From the NCBI GenBank assembly GCA_013400115.1, contig VXBP01008921.1:124001-188000 (forward strand): a stretch of DNA of 64,000 bases, read 5' to 3'. The notes beneath the pieces were generated by a model. It made no database searches. It worked only from the letters and a program-made list of their open reading frames with translations, and had not been told where the DNA came from. Below are positions 20,292 to 32,665 of this stretch, in pieces. A program made the translations under genes and the position numbers. How positions within the stretch are numbered: the stretch's first letter is position 1; each line of letters begins with the position of its first letter. Source of the stretch: Rhinopomastus cyanomelas (Eukaryota; Chordata; Aves; Bucerotiformes; Rhinopomastidae).

Positions 20292-23200
20292 GTGAGCGGG
20301 GTGGTGGGGCCGGCCGGGCCGGGCGGCTCCCTGAGCGGGAAAGCACGGCGGTCGGGCAGGGAGGCTGCGGTCACCGCCCCGTGCCCTAGCGGGCGGGAGG
20401 CAACACGTGCTGGCGGGCAGCGGTTTGTGGAGGGGTTTAAGGCCTGGGGAAGGGCAGCCCTGCTGGAGTTTCCCCTCCGTTCCCGACACAGAGGCCGGGT
20501 GCCCTCAACGAGGGAGAGAGCGGGGAAGCTTCAGCCCTTTCCGGGGGGCATCGAGCAGTGTAGCTTTTGCCCGCCGCGATCCATGGAGCGCGCCCGCCCG
20601 AAATGGCCGCTGTGCGTTTCCGGGGGCTGCCTCGGCCCCTGCCGCTTTCCCTCGTCCTCTCCAGCGCCTACAGCAGGGGAAGGCGGCGGCTGGCGTTTGA
20701 ATGGCATAAGGGTCTGCCGGTCATACAAGTTGGGTGCCTTTCCGTATGCTGAGGCTAGCTGTTGCCTTGCAGTGGAATGATAACTGCTGCTTCAAAGTTT
20801 GCAGCATAATGCTGCATCTAGTTGGCAGTTGCTCCGAAGCAGTAAGCTGCTGCCAGGATGAGCAGCCATAGGCCCTGTCCCTGCTGTAGAGTGAAAGGTG
20901 GCACCGCTTTTTCTGCCCATCGGAAGTAACTGAAAAGTGTGGGCAGTATACTGCTTGTAGTTGCATCACTGCACTTTTTATTCTTACAGCACTTAACTTT
21001 TTAATTTGTTGCAGCCAGTTTATAGATCTTCCCTCGATTTTATTTTTTTTTCCTAACACAGGTTTAGAAAATAAAATACAGTAGTTATTAATCACACTGT
21101 CTTGTCAACTGCACATGTTCTTTAGGGCAGATAATAGAGGAAAGGTCTCAGGCCTCTCAACTTGCCACTTGTTTATACTTAAGTGTTGGGGGGGGGAGCA
21201 ATTTTATCAAATCAAGCAATTTTATTTTTTTTCCCTTAAGGTATACTACTGCTAAGTTCCTGAAGACTGTTTGGGATGTAGGGTATTGTTTACACAATAG
21301 ATCACCCTACTTGCATTCATTTTACTAATTTCCAGGCAGTGCCTGATGTTGGTATTGTGAAGTATCTGAGTGATTTTAAATTGCTGCTGTGAAGTTGATA
21401 AAGAACTGACTTATATGTCTGACTCATTGATGTTTATTCTTCTCTCATCTGATTTTTTGAATAATTTCAGAATATATAACACAGAATCATAGAATGGCTG
21501 GGGTTGGAAGGGACCTTAAAGCTCATCTAGTTCTAACCCTTCTGCATAGGCAGGACATCTTTACTACTCCAAGAATGGGAGGAATAGCCTAAGTATTTAT
21601 AGGCTGAAAAACCTAAAGTTATTCCTCATCAAGATACTGAGATCAGATACAGAATTCACTGAATTCTGATACAGTTCTTGAACTCCTAGTTAGTTCAATT
21701 TTAGCTGTGCTCACTTCCCTTTTGTCAAATGCAGCTGTATTTTGTTTTTAAATACTGAGTTTAGTTGAAAGAGATAGATATGCATGTAATCACACACCAC
21801 GAGTGTAGTTTTCAGAACATGCCGATGCTAAAATAATACAGTGGGTTTTAGAACAAACTGACTGAGCTGGCTGAGACTGCTTGGCTGTCATCATTAAGAG
21901 ATCCTTCATCAAATGCTCCCAGAAAGAGTAACAAGTGCTGGAACCAAGCCTTGTCATCAGTGACCAGCAAGTAAAATTACAGTGCTGGAAAAGGTTTTTT
22001 ATTACAAAGTTTGGCAGTCGTTTGGACTCCCTGGCAAAGCCATAGAGTTCCACTACAATGAACTTAGGAACAGCCAGATACCAGCCACACCCAGGGGAAT
22101 TCCTTTCTAGTCTAGGATCCATGGAAGTGGATTTAAATGGTGTCATCTCCTTCATAGGACTTTTCTTACAGTGCGTAGCTCTGAATTTCCCTTTTTTCCC
22201 CATTTCTGGTTGGGAAAAATCTCCCTGCTTCTGTTGTCTCTGTAACTTCTTCCTGGGCTTCTTTAAATCTTCTACTATGTTATTTGAAACAGAATTTAAA
22301 TAACTGAAAACTATATACCAGGCATGGGCACAGTCAGTCATGGTATAAAACCTGTACTGTTTTCTTACGTATTCTTTGTCAATGGTATTTGCAATTTGAT
22401 GAGCACTGAACTGCTGTCTTCACTGATGCATCCAGAGCATGGGTGAGGAATTTCCTGTCAGCAGCTGATTAATTTAAGTTCAGTGATATGCTTTGGTGTT
22501 TGTTTCCACTGTCTTACTCTGCAGTTGCCCCCACAAATGTTACACGCTGTTTGCTCACCTCATATATTAGCACGGGAAACATCAGATGCATTTAGCAGCA
22601 CTGGAGATGGTGTTTGTAGCATGCTTGCAAACTTTCTGGACTGTGTAACTTGTGGATTAGAGCACAGATTGTGCATGCTTTAGAAATTACAGAATCACAG
22701 AACGTTAGGGATTGGAAGGGAACTCGGAAGATCATCCAGTGCAATCCCCCTGACACAGCAGGATCCCCTAGATAAAGTCACACAGGAACATGTACAGAAG
22801 GGTTTTAAATGTCTCCAGAGAAGGAGACGCCACAACCTGCCTGGGAAGCCCCGTTCCAGTGCTCTGTCACCCTCAGTAAAGAAGTTCCTTATCACATTGG
22901 TGTTGAACCTCCTATGTTCCAGCTTACACCCAGTTCCCCTTGTCCTGTCATTGGATGACTCTTGAGAAGAGCCTGGCTACATCCTCCTCACAACCACCTT
23001 TCACATATTTATAAACATTAATGAGGTCACCCCTCAATCTCCTTTTTTCCAAGCTAAAGAGACCCAGCTCCCTCGACCTTTCCGCATCAGGGAGATGTTC
23101 CACTCCATCATCTTTGTGGCTCTGTGCTGTACTCTCAAGTTTGCTCAAACTCAGACTCTTTCATATATGCTCAAGTGCTGTCAACCGAGTGAAAGATAGA

Positions 23201-26200
23201 GTGGAAGTTATGTAAGCCACTGACTTCACAGGCATCTGAAGTCTTTCCTGCAGGAGGACGAGCTTACAGACTCTGGCCTGGAGAACAGTTGTCTGTGCCA
23301 TGAGTACTGTTTCTGTAGACTCACTGAAGTATGAAAAAGTGGGCTTCCCTTGAAGTTAGTAACTCAAAATAGCTCTTTCTGTTAAAATCTGTAAGGTAGG
23401 AGCAGCTCCTCTTTCGATTCCCTACTTGGTCTTTAATTTGAGTATTTAAAGTCTTATTAACCATTTGTGTTTGGAATAAGTAAGTGCACTAACGGTGTCG
23501 CTTTTATACACTGACTGTATTGCTTGACTCTTGTGTTTTAATAAAAACTGTTTCCATGGGGGTTTTTTCAACACGGTAGCTGCATTACTGGCAATATTAC
23601 ACGGTTTGAAGTTCCATAAGGATTGATAAGAGTGTTTGAAAACAAATTAACAGCACAGCTTGTATGAGCTGTAAGTGCTATTGGGAAAATGTCTCTGGCT
23701 TGAATCTTAGTTCAGTTTATTAATACTGTGCTTGTCTTCGGTGCTTCATTCAGATGAAGCACTTCTGATTTAAAATGCTTTAGCTACGTGTAAAAGTGAA
23801 TGAAGTTAAAAAACAACGTGCATGTTGCAAGTAACATTTTCTTGATGTGTTTGGTTTTCAGTCTCACACAATTCTACTTGTCCAGCCTACCAAGAGGCCA
23901 GAAGGCAGAACATACGCTGATTATGAATCAGTGAACGAGTGCATGGAAGGTGGGTGCAGACGTGGTAGTCAAACACTGTTGTGAAAGCCCTAGTTTTGAC
24001 ACAGTCCCAAGTGTATTCGCTAAGAAAATAAGTTCCTTTTCATGTTTTCCTAAGGTACTTGACAAAACAATGTAAGCATGTGTCCTGGTTTTCACTTACG
24101 AATGTTGTAGAAAGATAGTTAAAATGGGCTAGCTTAAAGGTGCTGTGTGCTGTCACTCTTACCTTAGTAGCCCTGTTTGACTTTTTCATCAAGTATGATC
24201 TTGCTTAATGAATCTTCAAGGGTAGATTTAGATTCTGTCTAAACTCCACTAGACAATGAAAACACTTCTTTCCACATGTCTCACCTATTTTACAGTATTC
24301 TGGGTCAGTGCATACATTTAGAAGGAAAGTATTTAAACTTGCAAAATCTGAGTCAGAAGTTTGTGTCTCTGTTTTAATGGTAGTCATCTCTAAACTTCCC
24401 TGCTATCTGTGGTTCAGTAGCTGAAGAAACTTCAGCCTTTATTGGTTTTTCAGTATTGCATTGCTAATCTTGTTTCTCAATAGGAGTCTGTAAAATGTAT
24501 GAAGAACATCTGAAGAGAATGAATCCCAACAGTCCATCCATTACATATGATATCAGCCAATTGTTTGACTTCATTGATGACCTGGCAGACCTCAGCTGTC
24601 TTGTGTAAGTTCAGTTATACAGTTTCTCTTCAGTGCCTTGGAGAACTTGGAAGTTTTCCATCTGAAATCATACATGTTTTGTGTGAAATCTGGTAAGGTT
24701 ATGGGGGTTTTGCAGTAACGGTCAGTAAGGCAACAGTATTGCAGCTGGCATGCCATGCTTCCCATTCCAGTTAACAGCAGTGGAATAAAGGCCATGCTTC
24801 CCATTCCAGTTAACAGCAGTGGAATAAAGTACCACTAGAGAAAGCTCAGAAACTGGCACTTCCACTTGGGTTTTAGTCACAGTGAAGGTCCCAGCATTTC
24901 AGATAGCTAAGCCCAGCAGTTTCATGTAAGCATATGTTCTGTTCATGTTCTGTGAAACAGAAGCCAACTGCTTATTTTGATCAAGCTGGAAGTTTCTGTA
25001 AATCCTAATGAAGTGACAGAGGAACAGATCAATCCTCCAGAGAGCTCTGGCTACTTGCCTAAGTGTTCTTGTGAATAAGTTATCTTCAGTTCTCAGCAGT
25101 AAGTTAAGACTGTACACAAGCTAAGATTGTATGCGGATGTAGTCTTGTGTACAGATGCTGAATTTCACTGTTCAGAACATAACGCTGTAACTAAATCACT
25201 TAGTCCTGGTCATGAGTGTGTTCTGGGCTACGAGTTTCAAGGTGATTGCTTGATAGGACAGAGGCATCGACTTTGCAGGAATTCTGGAGTAATACAAATC
25301 ACATATTAATCTAGCACAAAACCTAGCATTTGGCCTTCACATCTCAAAATTGCAGAAACTCTTTTTTAACTAGTAAGTTTCTGGTGGGGACATTCCTGTA
25401 GCTGTACTGCTCTTTCTAAAATCCCAGTGCAAATACTTGAATAACTGCACAGTGAGCAGTCTGTGCCATTTAATTCCAGTTTGTCGTGGTTGGAAGGGAC
25501 TTCCAAAGGGCATCCAATCCAACACCCCCCCTACAACAAGCAGGGTCATCACTCACCACAACAGATTGCCCAGAGCCCCACTCAGCCTGACCTTGAATGT
25601 CTCCAGGGATCAGGCCTCCACCCTCTCTTTAGGCAGCCTGTTCCAGGGATCCCCCAACCTCAGATTAAACAACTTTTTCTTGATGTCTGACCTAAACCTG
25701 CCCTTTCCTTTAAAAAACCCACACATGAGGTCGCCTTCCGTTGCGTTCCAATGTGCATACAGAGTCTGTTACTGATAGTGACTTAGGACAAATACCATTT
25801 ACTAGTGTTTTCAGTAGCACCAGGAAAACAGGGTCACAATTTTTTCAGAGGGTAGTTTGTTCCACAGGCACACTGCCACATTTGATCTTGTGGCGTTGGG
25901 TCGGTGCAGTTGGACAGGCACACTTTGTGATGGTTTATCTAACAGACTGAAACTAGCCACTTGCTTCAGGAAGCAGCAACTCTTTTCTAGTACAGTCTTG
26001 TAGCCTTCTTAAAGAGGCTTGTAAACTCAGTGTTGTGCCAAATTTTACTTCAGCTGATAATTTTCCACCAGATGGCACACACACTATACCAGACACGTGT
26101 CGTGTTCATGGAGATTCCCAAAGTACTTGCTGTCTGCTCTTGCAGTGCAGGGTTATGAATAGATTGGTGCAGGGGAGGGAATCGGTACCATTTCCTGCAA

Positions 26201-27380
26201 CTAACCTAACCTCTGCTGAACTGGAACTACTCGTAACTAGTCTTGTGTCAATATACACTGAGCCTCTTTCTATGAGTGTGAACCAGTCATGCTGGATTTG
26301 AAATAACAAGGCTTTCTTCGAACCACTGTGTGCTTAGTGGGTGTTTTTCCTTGGGCATGAACTGTAAATTGTTTTGAATTGAATTAGCTCTGGATTGTTA
26401 CTTAGCTTCTTACCAATGACCATCCTACCATTCTTAAATGCGTAGAAACATGTAGCAAGATTTAAAGACTGACCAGGACTCCAGTAGTTGCTGAAATATT
26501 CATTCAACTTTACTGGCTAAAGAGGAGAAGAGGGCATGAATCTGCACAGATAACTGCATGCAGTTTGCTTTCATTTTTCAACCCAAGTCTGCTTCAATCA
26601 AACAGTGTCTTGGGTAACTGCTTCTGGCTGAGAAGTCTTGATAGTGAACTAGTTTTACCAACTATCCTTAAGTAGCAAAGAGGAGTCTTCTGTGCATTCT
26701 TGCTTTCAGCCTACTTTTTAGGAAGGGTCCTTTGTTAGATGGAAGCTTAACCTCACTGCCAGCTGGCAAGAAGCCTTTATTGTCCATTTGCCCTGGAAAA
26801 TTAGGCCTCGACTCATTTTCTGAAAATTCCAAACAGAAGTGAAACGCTTGCAACCTTACATCAACACTTGCTTGAAATAGTGTGGCAGAAGTGTTAGGCT
26901 CATTAAGACAAATTAGATTGCTTCCCGCTGGAACTGTTCATCATCTCGAGCTCCACAATATTAAGGTGCTCCATTTGTTGTCTCCCATAAGCAATTATAG
27001 CCATTAAGTAAAATGCCAACACACTGTGATCCAGTCACTCAGTAGTCCTTGGAGCATCTACTCTTCAGGTTCTTACTGATCTGCTGTGGGGGCTAGTTTT
27101 AGGGGACAGGATAAATCTGTTTTGAGTGGCAATTTCCAGCTACCTCCGATATCACTTGTGTTCTGTAGACAACATTCTGTCTCATCCGCTTCGGGATGCT
27201 TAGCTGTTTGTCAAGTTCTTCTGGTAAATGTCCTCCAGAGCAGACTGACCCTACATTAATTCTGTTTTTCTCTCTAGTTACCGTGCTGATACTCAGACAT
27301 ACCAACCCTACAATAAAGACTGGATAAAGGAGAAGATCTACGTCCTTCTCCGCAGGCAGGCCCAGCAAGCAAGCAAATAA
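20289..27380 (+). CDS. ERH: ERH, enhancer of rudimentary homolog, complete, 4 coding exons
   Basis: Small, highly conserved nuclear protein. It forms homodimers and acts as an adaptor in RNA-processing complexes; known partners include DGCR8/Microprocessor, SNRPD3, CIZ1 and POLDIP3 (family knowledge). Coding exons: 20289-20291, 23862-23949, 24484-24604 and 27278-27380. They sum to 315 nt, 104 residues plus stop, the family length. The protein starts MSHTILLVQPTKRPEGRTYA and ends QAQQASK. The only difference I recognise from the human protein is S for G one residue before the C-terminal K. The CK2-type sites T18 and S24 are conserved. All introns are GT-AG. It shares a CpG-island promoter with SLC39A9 and converges on GALNT16 downstream. 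Confidence 0.98.
21481..21572 (-). mobile_element. CR1 3' tail
   Basis: CAGAATCATAGAATGGCTGG followed by the GGTTGGAAGGGACC segment, ending after GGCAGGACATC. Confidence 0.8.
22690..23145 (-). mobile_element. CR1 LINE 3' fragment
   Basis: Reversed tail from CAGAATCACAGAACG, through the body, to the ORF2 C-terminus; minus frame [20 protein letters not shown]. Confidence 0.85.
23862..23949 (+). CDS. ERH: ERH coding exon 2
   Basis: Residues 2-30 (SHTILLVQPTK to VNECME) plus one base of codon 31. Acceptor TTTTCAG, donor GTGGG. 88 nt. Contains T18 and S24. Confidence 0.97.
24484..24604 (+). CDS. ERH: ERH coding exon 3
   Basis: Completes Gly31 and encodes VCKMYEEHLK to DDLADLSCL plus two bases of a Val codon, residues 31-71. 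Acceptor AATAG, donor GTAAGT. 121 nt. Confidence 0.97.
24752..24829. repeat. 39-bp perfect tandem duplication
   Basis: Two identical 39-base units, each starting GCCATGCTTCCCATTCCAG and ending GTGGAATAAAG (24752-24790 and 24791-24829), in ERH intron 3. Confidence 0.95.
25481..25740 (-). mobile_element. CR1 LINE 3' fragment
   Basis: Begins inside the tail (TCGTGGTTGGAAGGGACTTC), lacks the terminal repeat, and ends at about 25740. Confidence 0.75.
27278..27380 (+). CDS. ERH: ERH coding exon 4 and stop
   Basis: Completes Val71, then YRADTQTYQPYNKDWIKEK to the C-terminus, with TAA at 27378-27380. Acceptor CTCTAG. 103 coding nt. Confidence 0.97.
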
Positions 27381-27765
27381 TGGGGGGGGGTCACCATTGT
27401 TACGTGGGTTTGAGGGAGGGCTCGGACAACAGGTGTGTACAGAGTGTAGTAGTGAACGTTTTGTATTATAGTCATCCTGTTGCCATCTTGTTACACTCTT
27501 TAGCCAGGGTTGAATGTTAGAGATGCAAGGATTCTGTTGGATTTGACTTCTTTTTAGTGCAAATGGAGGAGAAAGCGCAACATCTTCATCAGAGTTTTGG
27601 TTCTTTCCTCTGGTTAGCTATGGGTCCTACCTGATTTGAACCCCTGGGGCTGTTCACATTGTACTTCACCACATTCACTATGTGCCCTTCTGTGGGGTTT
27701 CCAACGTTTAGTTAAATGTCCTTGAGTTGGTCTTAATGAGGAATAAAAAAAATACCATTTAGTTA
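27381..27765 (+). other. ERH: ERH 3' UTR
   Basis: Untranslated tail from the stop to just past the AATAAA at 27742. It begins with a G run (27381-27390) and contains no CR1. The exact cleavage site is inferred to lie 10-25 bases after the signal. Confidence 0.75.
27742..27747 (+). terminator. ERH: ERH poly(A) signal AATAAA
   Basis: Canonical AATAAA within an A-rich run about 360 bases after the ERH stop, followed by a GT-rich stretch (GTGTGTGCTG near 27769) of the kind found downstream of cleavage sites. Confidence 0.8.
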
Positions 27766-29280
27766 ATCGTGTGTGCTGAATTTTGTGGTTTTTGCCGAAC
27801 AAGTTAAATCTTTCTGGTCCCTTTGCCAAGGAACAAGGCTTGAGCGGTCATATGGACTGAATCAAGTTCTTTATTTTACTGCAGAATGGCTCAAATTCTG
27901 GCCTGCCAAGATAACTTCTCTGGCCTGGTCTAGACTGCTGTTTTGCCTGGGGATCTTTGGGAAGCACAGCAGCCCTCTTGTACTCTAAACTTGATCTTTC
28001 GACAAGGCATTTATATTCAGGTTAGCATGCCTACTACGGGAGAGGTGATGGCTACAAGCAGGCTGAATGTGTCACATCTGACCCCAAAACCAATTCATTT
28101 TGCTTCCAGTTTTCCTCTGAGAAAGGAATAGGTAAAGCAAATTGTTTTGATGGGATCTGCTCCAAACTGAGTTTTCTCTTTACAAAGAATAAGGACTTAG
28201 CTGTTTGCATGTAAAGTTCTGTCTGCCCTAGGATGTCTCAAATGCTGATGCCTTTGTAATATTGCTGTACTGAAAAAAATGAGATTGGAGATCCACTAGA
28301 TAATCAACATTAGGCTAAAAAATAGAGTAGATAGGAGAGCAAGGCTGGCTTAGTACTTTGTGCCTTTGCATTAGTCCAGAGTTTGCCTCCTGTAGGTACA
28401 GATCTGAATTCTAGGCTTTACAGGTGAACTCAGCCAGGAGCAGTTCCAGGATTAACAGAGGACTAATTCTCCAGTGCACTTAACTTCCTAACACACATCA
28501 GTAGTTACTGACAGACCTAACAGCAAATGAATCAGCTTAAAAGAATCTGAGGTCAAACTGTCTGTAGTAAAGCTTTAATGAAAACAGCTTCACTTAAGAG
28601 GTAAGTAATAGCTGCCAAAGGCTTGGAATCAAATGACTGAAGAGATGGAAAAATCTTAGAAAGGAATTGGGAGGCAAGGGGTTCAGTTTGTTTCTCAGTA
28701 AGAGTGCAAATCACAGATCAGACCTACAGCTCTACAACTACAGTGAGAAGGAATCGATTCAGATCTGCTAATGTCAAAACATGCTTCATAGTAAATAGTG
28801 ACTTCTTTCAAAACACAGTAGGTCAGAAGTAGATTATATTCATCCAGTTAAGGTTACTGAAGTGTGGAACTACTTCTGTACGTCAGATTTACATCCAAAT
28901 GCAGCTTGATCAGTAAGTAAAACTAAGAATGACTCGGTGCCACCGTCATAACATTCAGGTTTCATGCAGGCAGTGTTATTTACAGATTAACCTGCTGCAT
29001 AGTAAGTGAAAACATGTTCTTTGCTGATGTGTTTAAGATTGATTTCTGATAAATGCTCACTTTTTTTGTTAAAAATGCCAGTGTTTTTAAGGTGGAGCAT
29101 TCAAGGGGTTAAGTAGAACATGATTTTGCAGTGTTTCAGTGATGCCAAGTAAACATCCCTTCTCACTTCAAGTGGTGATATATTTTTCTCATGCTGTGAG
29201 GTTTTCATCTGAAAGAAAACCAGCTATGTGGGCTCTTTGCTTACTCTGAGAAGTGCAGAGTATGCTGAATCTACTGGAAT

Positions 29281-29468
29281 TACAGAATGGCTAGGGACCT
29301 TAAAGATCATCTAGATCCACCTCCCCTGCACAGGCAGGGACACCTTCACTAGAGCAGGTTACTCGGGGCCCCATCCAACCTGGCCTTCAACACTTCCAGG
29401 GATGGGGCAGCCACAGCTTCCTTGGGCAACCTGTTCCAGCATCTCAGCACCCTCACAGGAAAGAACTC
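29281..29468 (-). mobile_element. CR1 3' tail
   Basis: TACAGAATGGCTAGGGACCT to CAGCACCCTCACAGGAAAGAA. Confidence 0.8.
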
Positions 29469-32162
29469 TGAAGATAACAGAACACTTCAAAGGAGAGCCT
29501 AAACTTTGGTCTGATTAAAAAGAAACCTGTCTTCCTTGTCTTTGGTTGTAGTAGAGCAACTGTGCCAAATCAGACCAAGAAGCAAGAAGATGGGAAGGAG
29601 GTATTTTAAAGCAAGTGGTAGCAAACAATTTTCCTTTATACAAGCGTGTTCGTGAAGGTAAAGTTTTCCAAAAGTAGAAGATAAAACCAATTTTAACAGC
29701 TGGGTTATTGCCCATTTATTTTTGTTTGTTTTTACACTCTTTGGGGTAATTTCAATTATTTGTTTCTCACAGAATTGGAAAATACAAGTGAAGGTTCCTT
29801 TTGTACCTCTGGAGCTAGACTTGGCCTTCTACTGACAGGAAAATGTAGTCTGTAGACCACTTAAGAGAAGGGCCTTGGGCGTCACCTGTGTTTTTCCCCT
29901 TGTTACTCAGCTAGAATATTTTCGTTCCCTGGAACAAGCCACTAGTAAGACTCCCTAGTGCCTAGTTCTGGAGCTGCTCTTTTCCATATTTCTTCAGAGG
30001 TGCCTTTTATGTGATTAACTATTCATGAAACAACAGATTTGTTGCTTAACTGAGCAGCTGACTGAAGGAAATAAAAGAGCATCTACCTGGTGTGCAGCTG
30101 GTTAGAAAGAAGAATGTCAAATGGTACAGTACATGATACTGGCTGTTTCTGCAGGAGAGGGGAGCGGTGTTGTGAAACAGGGATAAAGGATGGAATCTGC
30201 AGACCTAGCATTTCCTAATGTGGAAATACTTCATGCAGCTTTTTTAAAGCAAGTCCACTAAAGAAGCCCAGCCTCAGGCCAACGGGACGTGTGAGCCCTC
30301 ATCCGTTTGCCCAAAGTACAAAGCAGCTGAGGTGCTTGCCCGACTTGTGCTTGGTTTGTGAAGCCATGAACCATGCTGTGCCTTCTCTGATCGTGGAGCA
30401 GATATCCACACACAGGCTCTGACCTGCCTGAGACAAGTTTCAAGCTGAGGCATGGCCACAAGGGTACACCTCATTGCTTGGAATGGCTCTTCACTAGCAG
30501 TAAATAATGTACATAAATATAAGGGACTGACCTACCCGGTGTTCTGTGCTCCTGCCAGTCAGTGAGGTGCTAAGGCTGGGGGTAGCCCCCGTAGGATTAG
30601 GATTTGTGTTGTATTTAACACCTCAAGAATAATATGATCTTAAGGGGATCGCTCTGCAGGCTCTTTCAGTAGGCTGGCTGGGGACTGTGAAAAGCAAAAC
30701 TGAGCTCATATTCCTGCTATGATGGTGAAATAAGCTGGGTGGTGAAGACACTTGTCTACAGATTCATCCATCACATTCTTTTAAAATTGGCTGCAGTCAT
30801 GACGTCCATCACAGTAATTGTAAGTACAGCAGGAGAGCAGCCTCCCCAGCCCCACATCAGTCTGCTCTCGTGCTTCTGTTGCTGTCAGATACAGCAGGGA
30901 ACAAGAGTAAGGAGTAACCCAGGCCACCTAGCTATGTTAGTAACTATTACGTGTTCGTTTGAACACCCTATTTACGCAAGAAGAGGCATTTTTTAAGTTG
31001 GCAGGACCACTAGATTTTTCACCTGCATTAGAGAAAGTGGGAAAGTTGCCACCTTTGGCTGGTTTCATCACCACGTGGCAAGCAATGTGGTGGTTCATGA
31101 TGCACCGAAAGCAAGGATGCTCCTCGAGATGACTTGCTCCCAGAGGAGGGGAGAGCTCTGGAGTGCACAAACAGTTCTGTACACTTGCTATCCCCACTGA
31201 ACAGTAGCCCAATTGTAGTGAAACTCAACTATGCTGGAAACAAACAATCCATCAAGACTGCTAATAAACAGCAAAAAACCCAGCGTAGCGCATGACCAGC
31301 ATCTCAAGCTCCTGCTCTTCAACCGCTGTGAAGCTGTTCAGTGTCTGCTAGACCACGGAGAGCACGAGAACGATCACATTACAAAGTCTCTGTCTTACCA
31401 TCATTATAGGTTGAGGGGAAGGATTTGAGGGACCCAGGCACATAATTTAGCAGTTCTCCATCAGGAGACAAGGTGTGGCTGAGGCCAGTGACAGAGCCTG
31501 CAGTTCTCAGCCTCAATGAGCCTCTGAGCCACTCGCCTCGGGTACCCCTTCCCCTTAGAGTCTGCGAGTGCTGACTTCAGTGTTTGTCTCAAGACACAAA
31601 AATAGCTAACTACACACAAACTGCAAATCTGTTGAAGTAGAACATTGTTTTAAAGCTCCACCACGTTACTCAGGTCTCCTATACTGTCTTGTCTGCTATA
31701 ATGATGCTTTATGTTGAGTGAATGATGAACCTGCTGAACTAGCACGGGAATTAGTTTGCCACTGAACTACCCAGCAAGGAGATGTTTGGGGTGGTACAGT
31801 TACACACAGTCGCCTCTGTTGTGGCCCATTAATAGATGTTTTGTCCTCACTGTGTCTGGAAAGGATTAAAGGCCCATCTGGATCTCTTGCAAGGAAACAC
31901 TAGATTCTAGCAGTTTGCTCAGTACAGCAATCTGAGCTGGGCTTGCAGGACCAGCTTCTCTCAGTGAGGTTTGGCCACAACTCAAGTTTATAAGTTTCAT
32001 TTTTGCTGTTTGTGCCAAGTTTGCAAGTGGCACACCGGTGAAACTCGCAGGCGGTGTGCCCTAGCACGGTGCCACCCCTGGCAGAGCAGTAGAAAGGGGA
32101 TTGTGATTCGTTTTGTAAACACCTCGTCCACCTGCTCCTGCAGTGACTCCACAGTCGCGTAG

Positions 32163-32665
32163 TCATGGAGTGCTGCGGCCAGTTCTGGAGTCTCCAGTAG
32201 AAGAAGGATGTGGAACAGTTAGAGCAGGTCCAGAGGAGGCCACAAGGATGGCCAGAAGGCTGGAACACCTCTGCTATGAGGACAGGCTGAGGGAATTTGG
32301 GCTGCTCAGCCTGGAGAAGAAGAGGCTCTGATGGGGGACCTTTTAGCAGGTTCCAGTACCTGAAGGGTCTACAGGAAAGCTGGGGAGGGACTTTTCCTGA
32401 GGGACTGCAGTGATAGGACAAGGTGGATTGTTTCAGAGTAAGAGAAGAGATTCAGATTAGATCTGGGAAAGAAATTCCTCCTTGTGAGGGGGCTGAGGCA
32501 CTGGAACAGGGAGGTTGTGACTGTTCCATCCCTGGAAGTGTTCAAGGCACAGGTTGGATGGGGCTCTGGGCAACCTGGTGTGGTGAGAAGTGTCACTGGC
32601 CATGGCAGGATAGGGTAGAACTGGATTTCTGAGGTCCCTTCCAACCCAAACCATTCTGTGATTGT
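32163..32665 (+). mobile_element. CR1 LINE 3' fragment
   Basis: From GGAGTGCTGCGGCCAGTTCTG through LREFGLLSLEKKRL to the tail ending TTCTGTGATTGTATG. Internal stops; old copy. Confidence 0.82.

Larger units (their letters stand above)
19640..20700. promoter_or_regulatory. CpG-island bidirectional promoter of SLC39A9 and ERH
   Basis: A GC- and CpG-rich stretch between two start codons that face away from each other: SLC39A9 ATG at 19631 minus, ERH ATG at 20289 plus, about 660 bases apart. It is TATA-less by eye and contains ETS-like CTTCCGG at 19978-19984 and 20211-20217. YY1-like sites are AAGATGGCG at 20042-20050 and AAGATGGTGGC at 20110-20120. These motifs are typical of housekeeping promoters. 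Transcription start sites were not determined. Confidence 0.85.
20292..23861 (+). other. ERH: ERH intron 1
   Basis: Starts inside the CpG island. Holds minus-strand CR1 pieces at 21481-21572 and 22690-23145, a G9 run near 21187 and T-rich runs. No other gene recognised. Confidence 0.85.
24605..27277 (+). other. ERH: ERH intron 3
   Basis: Holds a 39-bp tandem duplication at 24752-24829 and a minus-strand CR1 fragment at 25481-25740. The remainder is unique by eye. Confidence 0.85.

Noticed and set aside
19937..20780. Long open frames on both strands in the CpG island
   Set aside because: GC-rich promoter DNA has few stops. The frames have no recognisable domain, overlap each other and overlap the ERH start.
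30937..31228. Minus-strand frame of 91 codons with a Cys/His-rich stretch (CFRCIMNHHIACH)
   Set aside because: No family recognised, no splice or promoter support, and a single short frame in intergenic DNA. A protein search of this frame against bird proteins would settle it.
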